Shown: positions 10,198 through 16,657 of the stretch, piece after piece
Numbering within the stretch: the first letter of the stretch is position 1
Layout: each line of letters begins with the position of its first letter
DNA from: Cudoniella acicularis
Lineage: Eukaryota; Ascomycota; Leotiomycetes; Helotiales; Helotiaceae
Length of the DNA: 16,657 nucleotides
Assembly (NCBI GenBank): GCA_013054445.1
Contig: JAAMPI010001274.1
Coordinates: forward strand, 1-16,657
Direction: 5' to 3'
Notes under the pieces: generated by a model
What the model saw: the letters and a program-made list of their open reading frames with translations, nothing else
What the model was told of the DNA's origin: nothing
Databases searched by the model: none
Position numbers and translations under genes: made by a program

Positions 10198-10384
10198 ACA
10201 AACCCGATATGAAAAAAGCTCCGATGCGTTGTGTGGTGTGATCAATGCTCTTATTTCATTCAGTCAGAACATTCCGAAAATGCAGCTAAGCCCATGCTTC
10301 CCATCCTCACGAGAGCTAAGCAACCGCACCGCAGATGAACACCAATTCCCAGATCCCCTTCGCAATAGCAAAACTTAAAGGCGT

Positions 10385-10942
10385 CTACGATCTTGGCTTC
10401 TCCTTCTTCTCCTTCCACAGCGCTGACAGACCGACTCCGGAAACCTTGACGACCTTGAAACGAACACCGGGAATATCACCCTTCGCCTTGCCCTTACGAC
10501 CGAATCCAGCGAGCAGAACCTCGTCGTTCTCGTCTACGAAGTTGAGACAACCATCGTTGGGTACTATAGTTGTCGTCATTAGCCCACTTCCTCGAATCCT
10601 AATCCTTCTATCCCACTCTCATCCCTGCGCGTATGCATCCGCCTCCCAATATTATATCCCAAAATTATGAAATCCGAACATACCGAAAGCAGTAACCTTC
10701 TTTCCGTTCTTAATCAACTGCACCCTCACACACTTCCGGATAGCAGAGTTCGGCTGCTTGGCCTCGACTCCGACCTTCTCGAGAACGATTCCCTTGGCGT
10801 GAGACGAACCACCGAAAGGCGAGGACTTGAACGCCGTTCCCAGCGCACGCTTCTTGTATGAGAGATCGGCCCAGCGCTGCTCGCGACGGTGATTTTGCAG
10901 CTTTCGGGCGGCGTTGAGACCACGAGGCTTTCCTTTACCCAT
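10385..10942 (-). CDS. rps23: 40S ribosomal protein uS12 (Rps23)
   Basis: Two coding exons on the minus strand, 10942-10684 and 10563-10385, are separated by a 120-base intron (donor GTATGT, acceptor CTATAG, branch GCTAAT) that splits the Val codon of VTAF|VPNDG. The product is 145 aa, the usual eukaryotic length, with unbroken family signatures: the [13 protein letters not shown] start, [37 protein letters not shown] and the KKEKPRS end. uS12 sits at the decoding centre of the small ribosomal subunit and helps control accuracy. Pro64 in KQPNSA is the position known to be hydroxylated in yeast. The 5' leader probably carries its own intron. The gene is transcribed away from the 12157 gene. 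Confidence 0.98.
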
Positions 10943-10947
10943 GATTG

Positions 10948-11016
10948 CTATACGAAAAATGACGTATTAGAGATGATTTTCAAGAGGGAAGCGGGAGGAT
11001 AGTGTATGTAACGTAC
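10948..11016 (-). other. rps23: Probable 5' UTR intron of rps23
   Basis: A GTACGT donor at 11016-11011 and a TATAG acceptor at 10952-10948 bound 69 bases with a CTAAT-type branch site. The acceptor lies five bases upstream of the rps23 ATG. Leader introns are common in fungal ribosomal protein genes. No transcript was available to confirm it. Confidence 0.6.
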
Positions 11017-11159
11017 CGGTTTATGCGATGATGGGATTGTCGAGAATTTAGGTGGTCGTTGTCGTCGTCGAAAATTGTCAGGTCGATTTGGATTCTTGAA
11101 AATTGCCTTGGTGGGCTTGCCGGTCGAGCTAACTGTAAGCGAGAAGCCCCAATTGAGAT

Positions 11160-11203
11160 CACGTGCTAGTGGACTGAGAAGGTTCGGCGTTAAGAATCGC
11201 CGA
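11160..11203. promoter_or_regulatory. Candidate rps23 promoter elements: CACGTG E-box and GC dyad
   Basis: A palindromic CACGTG lies at 11160-11165. A 6-base inverted repeat, TCGGCG/CGCCGA with an 8-base spacer, lies at 11184-11203. Both are 220-260 bases upstream of the rps23 ATG and upstream of the probable leader intron. CACGTG is a bHLH-type (Cbf1-like) binding site in fungi; its use here is inferred from position only. Confidence 0.4.
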
Positions 11204-11774
11204 CGCTTTTCTTCACCTCCCGCCTCGACTCCCGTCTGCATCTTTGAGATGGGCCGGGCAGATTTCGAAGCTCAAGAACAACGAATACTCAAGAGCTGTA
11301 TAGGAATTTCCACATAGCAATAAAGTCATTGAAGACTCAATGTCAACTCCTCAACTCCTTCTGACTGGAGCTGCCGTGACATCGAGGCCGAGGCGGGGAA
11401 CGCGGGGCTGTTTCTACGCCGCAGAGAGAACCATTTAGTCAATTATGTAGAGTTGACTTAACTCTCAGGAGTCTATTCCTTAAGTATTTTCAATTCCTCT
11501 GAGTTAAACATTTGCAATATTCTTGGCACATTTTTCGTTCAAATACTTGGTGAATTTTCTTCAAGAACGCCTTATTCGGAAGAAATGATGGCTGAGGCCA
11601 TTTACAGACCTTTCAGAACTTATAGCTTGGACTTAATCCATAATCCTCGAAGCTTTAAACTGAAAATGCTTCATCAATTCAACCAGAAGTGGGGATTTTG
11701 ATGAGCAGCACCTCCAAGTATGAAAGTGACATGGTACTTAATTTCTGATGCTCGAAGCCTCAATATCACCCTAC

Positions 11775-11795
11775 GTTATCTATTAAGTAGATAAC
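11775..11795. promoter_or_regulatory. Head-to-head GATA dyad / hairpin
   Basis: GTTATCTA and TAGATAAC are exact complements around the 5-base spacer TTAAG. Each arm contains the GATAA core recognised by fungal GATA factors (for example nitrogen regulators of the AreA type), in opposite orientation. It lies about 380 bases upstream of the 12157 start. Binding is inferred. Confidence 0.35.
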
Positions 11796-12037
11796 CCGTT
11801 CTCACTTCTTCTCTAACCGTGCGAGATACTTTCATTGGAGTATAAAAGATGGATTTATTTATTACATTGTGACTTGCCCGAACATGACACACACCGTGGC
11901 TTTAAACATTTTGATTTACTCTCTGCATTTACTTGAAATAACCGAGAAGAGGTCCTCACCAAACAGTTCTTCAAAAGAATAAACCCCAGTTCAATCTAAC
12001 ATTTTCAAGTCCCAAGACCTGGACTGAGGGGCCTAAT

Positions 12038-12043
12038 CACGTG
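12038..12043. promoter_or_regulatory. CACGTG E-box upstream of the 12157 gene
   Basis: The sequence TCACGTGT contains a perfect CACGTG 114 bases upstream of the 12157 ATG. The same core occurs in the opposite promoter, that of rps23. It is a candidate bHLH site only. Confidence 0.35.
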
Positions 12044-12102
12044 TCTCCGGCACCTCTTTTTACCGACGACATCTCCAGAACGCCTCATTCGTATTTCGTG
12101 AC

Positions 12103-12124
12103 CGTACATTCGTACATTCGTACA
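12103..12124. repeat. Tandem CGTACATT repeat in the promoter or leader
   Basis: Two exact CGTACATT units and a partial third (CGTACA) end 33 bases before the 12157 ATG. They are probably in the 5' UTR or core promoter. Confidence 0.6.
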
Positions 12125-12148
12125 AGCTGACAATCCCTCACTCCAATC

Positions 12149-12154
12149 ATGTAA
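12149..12154 (+). promoter_or_regulatory. Start-stop uORF (ATG TAA)
   Basis: An ATG followed at once by TAA ends two bases before the main ATG at 12157. If it is in the transcript, as its position makes likely, a ribosome initiating here would terminate beside the true start. Such minimal uORFs can lower translation. The effect is inferred. Confidence 0.55.
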
Positions 12155-12156
12155 CC

Positions 12157-12963
12157 ATGTCTCAGCAACAGCAATCGCCCAAATCAAAGCCCAAACACCT
12201 GCGCGACCCTCCTCCAGCTCTGTTCCTCGGCCCTCCCTCTCAAAATGCATCTCACGTCTCTCTCCCCGGGACCATCCCTCCCGTCGTCCCTCCAAACCCC
12301 TCCTCCCTGAATTCCACAGCTCGCGCTCCTATGTTTCGGCAACGCTCCACGCTGGGCCCTCCAGATACGGCTACGAGAACGGCGCTTCCTAGACAGCAGC
12401 AGGAATCAGAGGGAAAGAAACAGGCGGACAGGACGGATGCCCTGTGGGCGGAGATGCAGGGGACGTTGGAGGAGGTCGAGCTGAGTGCTGTGAATGGGAC
12501 ACATGTTTTTGGGCCGGAGCATGAGGAGGCTTTGGAGGAGTTGAGGATGGCGCAGATTGCATTGGCTCACGCCTGGGCGAGGAGTGAGGCGGATGATGTT
12601 ATAGAGGGTACAGACAAGGAGAGCAAGGGGTTGAGTGGGGGAAAGGGCTTGACGATTGGCAGTGAGGGGAAGAGTGCGCTGGATACAGTGGGAAGTACGG
12701 TCAGTGGGACTGGCAGGCCAGGAAGCAGTGGAGTAGAAGCGGAGAAGATTGGGAGTAAGCTTGAGAAGGAGACAGATGCCGATATATTGTTGGCGAGGAA
12801 GAGGAGAGAGGCAAACGACAGATACTTCCAAAGGGTCAATGGCGGGGTACTGGATGTTGTTGCCAAGCTAGAAGAGGTTGCTGCTGCTATGAGGAGAGTT
12901 GAGCGAGAAAGTAGGGACATATGGGGAGAGCAAGAAAGCATAGCGACAACTCCTCAGGAATGA
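12157..12963 (+). CDS. Fungal protein of unknown function with C-terminal coiled coil
   Basis: One uninterrupted exon encodes 268 aa. Residues 1-90 are Pro/Ser/Gln-rich and probably disordered, including the block RDPPPALFLGPPS. Residues 92-146 look helical and acidic (ALWAEMQ, LEEVELSA, HEEALEELRMAQIALAHAWARSEADD). A Gly/Ser/Lys-rich linker (147-205) follows. Residues 208-257 (ILLARKRREANDRYF...VAKLEEVAAAMRRVE) have heptad spacing typical of a coiled coil. No signal peptide, membrane segment or enzyme motif is present. The architecture would suit a subunit of a coiled-coil assembly, but I do not recognise a named family. The coding strand is C-rich to about 12380 and strongly G-rich afterwards. 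The stop lies 291 bases from the convergent ksh1 stop. Confidence 0.82.
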   Translation: MSQQQQSPKSKPKHLRDPPPALFLGPPSQNASHVSLPGTIPPVVPPNPSSLNSTARAPMFRQRSTLGPPDTATRTALPRQQQESEGKKQADRTDALWAEMQGTLEEVELSAVNGTHVFGPEHEEALEELRMAQIALAHAWARSEADDVIEGTDKESKGLSGGKGLTIGSEGKSALDTVGSTVSGTGRPGSSGVEAEKIGSKLEKETDADILLARKRREANDRYFQRVNGGVLDVVAKLEEVAAAMRRVERESRDIWGEQESIATTPQE

Positions 12964-13254
12964 TTTCTCTATAACTTGCAGTTTAGCGTTGGTGTTGGGG
13001 AATTGGTATTCGTAGATTCATAGACCCTTTACTCTTGTAGAAGTATTAGGCATTCTGATCCATTCATCTACTGCCCATAATTCGTCGCCACATAGCACCT
13101 TTCTTTGCTTATTATGTATCCTCAACTCCAGCACAATATTGCGGCCTTCGCGTCCCTGTATAATTGTGGATTGACGATCGCATTTGTCCGCCGTTCTAAT
13201 GTTGAGTCTGCCTGGTATCTCCGTGTCCAAAACGCCTGTAAATCTCCCACGCCC

Positions 13255-13649
13255 TTAGTTACCCACCATAAGAGAAACCTGATAACATCAACTACCGCTC
13301 AAAATGTAATCCTCATTATAACTTACAGCCATGATGACACAGCACACACTGATGTAGGGACTCAATCGTTCACCTATCCGCGCGCACTTCCAGAAGAGAC
13401 CCGTAACAGCTCTATGAAATACATCAGCCTTCACCTCATCCGGCATTACAAACCATAGTTTATAGCATACCCATCCTTACTCCTGTCCATGAAGCCGGGG
13501 AAGAGTTGGTGGAAGTATGTGCTGGTGCAGATGAGGAGGAGGAGCACCAAAAGTGCAGACTGGAAGTTGAAGAGTGCAGACTGTGAGTAGGTTAGCGAAA
13601 AGCTCAGTGAATCTGAAGCGCACAAACGCCGAAAGAATGCAATTACCAT
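13255..13649 (-). CDS. ksh1: Kish / TMEM167-family early secretory pathway membrane protein
   Basis: Four coding exons on the minus strand are 13649-13647 (only the ATG), 13580-13471, 13411-13327 and 13278-13255. Introns are 66, 59 and 48 bases, with donors GTAATT, GTATGC and GTAAGT and CAG/TAG acceptors; the first has a GCTAAC branch. The joined product is 73 aa, against 72 in yeast and human. It carries the family hallmarks: MSALFNFQS, a first membrane segment [32 protein letters not shown], and a second membrane segment ending VIMAVSLMVGN. Kish proteins are small two-pass Golgi proteins needed for early secretion (KSH1 is essential in yeast). The last acceptor was chosen because it gives a family-like ending; retaining that intron would instead end in [11 protein letters not shown]. 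The gene is divergent from taf13. Confidence 0.92.
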
Positions 13650-14045
13650 TTTTCTGAAAGTGCGACAAATCAAGTAGTTGTTGTTCACAAAGCTGTAATC
13701 GCGTTTACAGATCTTTGAATAGACACAATTCCTTATTTGTCGGCCGGACTTCGGATTAACACCAGCACCCGTCACCCTCACGGAAAAAGCATGTTCCGAG
13801 ATGGCACCAGCGCCTGTTCACCAACAGACCTCTGCTTGTTTCCCGTTGACAATTTGTCTGGTCAACGAATTCAAGAGCTGTAACAGTCCGCCAAACTAAA
13901 ATCCCGTCTACAAGGATATTTACTTTCAAACCCACCAACTTGCGGACTACGAGAAGCCTGCTAAGGCTGCCTGGAAAATCAAAGGCTTCAACCGACTCAA
14001 GCGCCCCCCCTCAATTTACCAAAACCCTCCCCACCATCGCCAACC
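13650..14045. promoter_or_regulatory. Shared divergent promoter region of ksh1 and taf13
   Basis: Only 396 bases separate the two start codons, so both promoters and leaders lie here. A 60-codon frame on the minus strand has no support. No TATA box is obvious. The stretch before taf13 (14005-14045) is C-rich, as is common in fungal leaders. Confidence 0.55.
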
Positions 14046-14557
14046 ATGGAACCTAGGGCGCGTGTTGGAAAGAATCGCGGGCAGCAAAACTTTACCGATC
14101 AAGAACGTAAGTTGAGAATTACGGCATAGATCGACTTCACTTTCTAACTTTTGGTACTATAGTCCAACACTTCCTCTTCGCTCATGGGGATGTTGGGGAT
14201 GGGCAATCTCTGGAGACGACGCGGAAAGTCCTCGACGAACTCCTCACCGACTTCATAACTGAAATGTGCTTCGAAGCTGCGCGGTCTTCTCAACTTGCTG
14301 GCCGTCAAAAGATTAAGCTAGACGACATCAAGTTTGCCTGCCGCAAAAACCCAACCTATCTCGGCAAGATACAAGAAATCTTTGGGAAAAAGGAAGAGAT
14401 TGATCAAGCGAAGAAATTGGTGGACATGAATGATGATAAAATCACAAAGTCAAATGTTAAGGCGTTGGAGGAGCCTTTGGGCGATGCTGATGATGTTATG
14501 GATGTTGATTTTCGTACTGTAGGAGGCAAGAGTGGTGGTACCGGAACTGGCAAATGA
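14046..14557 (+). CDS. taf13: TFIID subunit TAF13
   Basis: Exons 14046-14106 and 14163-14557 flank a 56-base intron (GTAAGT donor, TCTAAC branch, CTATAG acceptor) that joins DQE to LQHFLFAHGD in phase. The product is 151 aa. Residues 17-106 match the TAF13 histone fold: a first helix with FLFAHGDV (in the place of the YGFGD of other TAF13s), the central helix VLDELLTDFITEMCFEAA, then QKIKLDDIKFACRKNPTYLGKIQEIF. TAF13 pairs with TAF11 in TFIID and contributes to TBP handling at RNA polymerase II promoters. The C-terminal 45 residues are acidic, then Gly-rich, and less conserved. The ATG context CAACCATGG is strong. Confidence 0.94.
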
Positions 14558-15539
14558 TTCAACGGTCGACTCCTTATTTACTTGTACATTGGCGTTTATG
14601 GGGCTCTCAAAATTGCGGTGGCGTTTGGCAATGATACCCAGTACTTACTTTGGCGGAATGATAGACGGCCAATTCATCATGCCTCTGGCGATCGATGCTT
14701 TCAAATGATCCGAAAGCTGAAAGGTGAAGTGACTGCACTCCTGTTTTAACATTCCAGTTTAGATGCTAAACAACACTCTCGTCATGGGAGCGGCTCTCTG
14801 AGAACCCCGGAAATCAATACTACTCCAGGAAATGCTTCACGGGCCTCTTACCCCTCACTTTTTCACACATTTCACATCTTATACGAACAACATTGCATCG
14901 AAATATTGGCAAATGCAACTCAGCTACAGGAAGCACACGACAGCGACAACGGAGCCCAACCCTTGGCCGTTAGAGCCCGCTTTCCAGCGGCGACCAGCAT
15001 CAAGCCAATCGCGTAACCTTCGATAAGTGCCCGCACCCCCTGGAAATCTTTCCCCGCCCCCTTCTCCACCGCCTCACGCCTGAACATCAAAAGATGCTAT
15101 TCCTAAAACTTCATACATTCTCAAAGAACTCTTCTTTAACTGCATATTTACTTAACTAAATGGTAATGTAGCAATGAAAATCTTCCGGGCATTTCTTTTA
15201 GTAGCTTTTCAAAGAGGAGAGAGAGTTGTTCATTGCCAGTGCAAATGACAACCAAAGATTTGATTGCGGCGTCAAGAGAAAGATGGCTTGTTATGGATTT
15301 AGTCCAGATCAAGTTGCCCGCCCCACTCCACAAGCTGAAAAGGGCCTCTTCATGATTTGCTGACTCGACATCCCACCATTTCCCTTCTAATTCCGCGATT
15401 GCTGTTTGATCGCAACCTCACTTCCCCATTCTCCACTGCATTACCATTCCCTCTTCACATCGTTTAACTTTCCTACCCCTATATACATTCCAAAATTCGT
15501 AGAGAGGGCAATAAGCATCTGCCATGAATCCCAGGAACC
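14558..15539. other. Intergenic region between taf13 and the transporter gene
   Basis: No supported gene. Short frames at 14832-15026 (plus) and 15148-15333 (minus) show no recognisable domain. A CCAAT box (15005-15009), a GATAAG and two C-rich boxes (about 15030-15040 and 15051-15062) cluster 480-540 bases upstream of the transporter ATG and could be promoter elements. A pyrimidine-rich stretch near 15405-15480 may be the leader. Confidence 0.5.
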
Positions 15540-15610
15540 ATGTCTCCACCACCACCACCAGACCTCGCTATCCCACAGCCTTCCTCCACAACCAAAGAAC
15601 GCTTCGATGA
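15524..15610 (+). promoter_or_regulatory. uORF overlapping the transporter start
   Basis: An ATG in the context GCCATGA lies 16 bases upstream of the chosen transporter ATG, in another frame. It opens a 28-codon frame that runs past the main start and stops at TGA 15608-15610. If transcribed, it would compete with main initiation. Confidence 0.45.
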
Positions 15611-16657
15611 ATCTGCTTCCCTCGAAACCGATAATTTCCTCTCCTCCCTCCAAAACATACCCTCAAACTTTGATCTCGCTCTCAATGGCGGCACGAATCG
15701 AACATTCCTCTCTCCTAACCCCTCTAAAACCGCCGACTCCACAACACTCCTCGACCCAGATACCTTCCGCCGCCTCTCAATAAGCACCATTTCCTCCCTA
15801 GGAGGAGGCAACGGAAATCCCCCCTCCCGCAACGCATCTCCCTATCCCATCCCCATCCCCATCCCCCCCTCCTCCTCACAACCCCTCCCCTTCAAAACCC
15901 GCCTCAGCACCCTCCTCTCCTCCTTCTGGGCGCGCAACCAAGGACTCTTCCTCGTCTCTTTCTCGCAACTCTTCGGAGCCCTCATGAATGTCACCACAAG
16001 GCTATTAGAACTGGAGGGAGAAGGCATGCATCCGTTGCAGATATTGTTTGCTCGGATGTTTCTGACGACGATTTTTTGCTGCGCGTGGATGTGGTGGAAG
16101 AAAGTGCCGGATTTTCCGTGGGGTGCTAAGGGTATTAGGTGGTTGCTTGTTGGCAGGGGGGCGAGTGGGTTTTTTGGGATTTATGGGATGTATTGTGAGT
16201 TTGTTCTCTCCTTTTTCCTTCCTTTGATTTATTTCTTGAAGAAAAGAGAGGTGGAATGGGATGAGTGAATGAGTGAATTAAAAGAGTATGGGAGGACTGG
16301 GAGATTGAGAAAATGAAGAAATTTGATAATGAAGAGATGAAACAAGGCGGAAAAGAGAAAAGATGAAAGAAGATAATTAAAAACTAACAATAAGAAATAG
16401 ATTCCCTACAATACCTTCCCGTCGCGGACGCAGTAGTAATCACCTTCCTCGCCCCCTCGGTAGCAAGTTACGCCTGTTACCTCTTCCTCAAGGAGCCCTT
16501 CCCCCGCTCGGCACAATACGCTTCTCTCAGTATACCAACCCCTTCCTTTGTCTTCTCTCCCTCCTCCCAGTCACAAGGCTAACCCACCCCTCCTCAAACT
16601 TTTCTTCTCTCTTCCCTACCCCTTTCCCCTTCAAAGAAACACAACACAACACTAACT
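15540..16657 (+). CDS. EamA / DMT-superfamily membrane transporter, 3' end outside window
   Basis: Exon 1 is 15540-16194 and exon 2 is 16401-16529. A third exon must lie beyond the right edge, after an open intron starting GTATAC at 16530. Intron 1 (206 bases, GTGAGT donor, AACTAAC branch, AATAG acceptor) restores GMY|YSLQYLPVADAVVITFLAPS, a family-typical stretch. Residues 1-120 are Pro/Ser-rich and disordered, with a PIPIPIPP run. The first four membrane segments (about 134-152, 165-186, 200-222, 226-250) match the N-terminal EamA repeat of drug/metabolite transporters, with ILFARMF and FLKEPF motifs. The nearest known relatives are fungal YPL264C-type and animal SLC35G proteins; the substrate is unknown. 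The encoded part here is about 261 aa, and a second EamA repeat is expected outside. TTCCATC-type C-rich coding gives way abruptly to G-rich coding near 15990. Confidence 0.88.

Larger units (their letters stand above)
8451..10384. other. Intergenic region between PNGase A-like gene and rps23
   Basis: This holds the 3' flanks of two convergent genes and about 1.5 kb with no supported gene. An 86-codon frame at 9850-10110 starts with ATG but is low-complexity Gly/Trp/Arg-rich, has no recognisable domain and is not credible. Within the stretch are an AT-rich island, a 7-base tandem repeat, and long inverted repeats near 10111-10197 in the presumed 3' flank of rps23. Confidence 0.6.
11204..12156. 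other. Divergent intergenic region between rps23 and the 12157 gene
   Basis: No supported gene. It is a moderately AT-rich spacer holding a GATA dyad (11775-11795), a second CACGTG (12038-12043), an 8-base tandem repeat (12103-12124) and a start-stop element (12149-12154). Open frames here are short or lie antisense to the next gene's 5' end. Confidence 0.6.

Noticed and set aside
10948..11241. 97-codon frame upstream of rps23 on the minus strand starting at an ATG
   Set aside because: It covers the rps23 promoter, leader and probable leader intron; its peptide shows no family resemblance, and the transcript probably starts downstream of its ATG.
13185..13281. Alternative ksh1 last exon using the later CAG acceptor before GCGTTTTGGACACGG
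   Set aside because: It would add a long charged tail (AFWTRRYQ...) foreign to Kish proteins. The acceptor at 13279 gives a family-like VSLMVGN ending and total length of 73 aa.
13105..13458. 117-codon frame on the plus strand
   Set aside because: It lies antisense to the ksh1 exons and introns, and the minus strand has a clear Kish-family product.

Overview
The window looks like nuclear DNA of a filamentous ascomycete (Pezizomycotina; a leotiomycete would fit, but the placement is tentative). The reasons are short introns of about 48-206 bases with GTANGT-type donors, CTAAC-type branch sites and YAG acceptors. The gene set is also typical: uS12/Rps23, TAF13, Kish, a PNGase A-like amidase and a secreted PLC-like phosphodiesterase. 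There is no bacterial operon structure, CRISPR array, phage or complete transposon.

Layout from left to right. (1) 132-2097, minus: a secreted PI-PLC X-domain-like phosphodiesterase with three coding exons and an apparent one-base frame lesion near its C-terminus. (2) 2098-5780: a 3.7 kb gene-poor stretch with small tandem repeats. (3) 5781-6083, plus: a small protein of unknown function. (4) 6204-8450, plus: a membrane-anchored PNGase A-like protein whose frame is broken by one base near 7797. (5) 8451-10384: non-coding, with an AT-rich island. (6) 10385-10942, minus: ribosomal protein uS12 (rps23), intact, two coding exons. (7) 10943-12156: divergent promoter region. (8) 12157-12963, plus: a fungal protein of unknown function with a C-terminal predicted coiled coil. 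(9) 13255-13649, minus: the small Golgi membrane protein Kish (ksh1), rebuilt here from four tiny coding exons, the first being only the ATG. (10) 14046-14557, plus: TFIID subunit TAF13. (11) 15540 to the right edge, plus: the N-terminal part of an EamA/DMT-family membrane transporter, cut by the window end.

The genes do not form a pathway or cluster. Housekeeping functions (translation, transcription initiation, early secretion) lie among secretory or membrane enzymes and lineage genes. I found no convincing new multi-gene system. The most unusual signals are: an abrupt C-rich to G-rich switch of the coding strand inside four separate genes; two one-base frame lesions in otherwise well-preserved genes; the ksh1 gene hidden by splicing; a minimal start-stop uORF two bases before a start codon; and an overlapping uORF at the transporter start.
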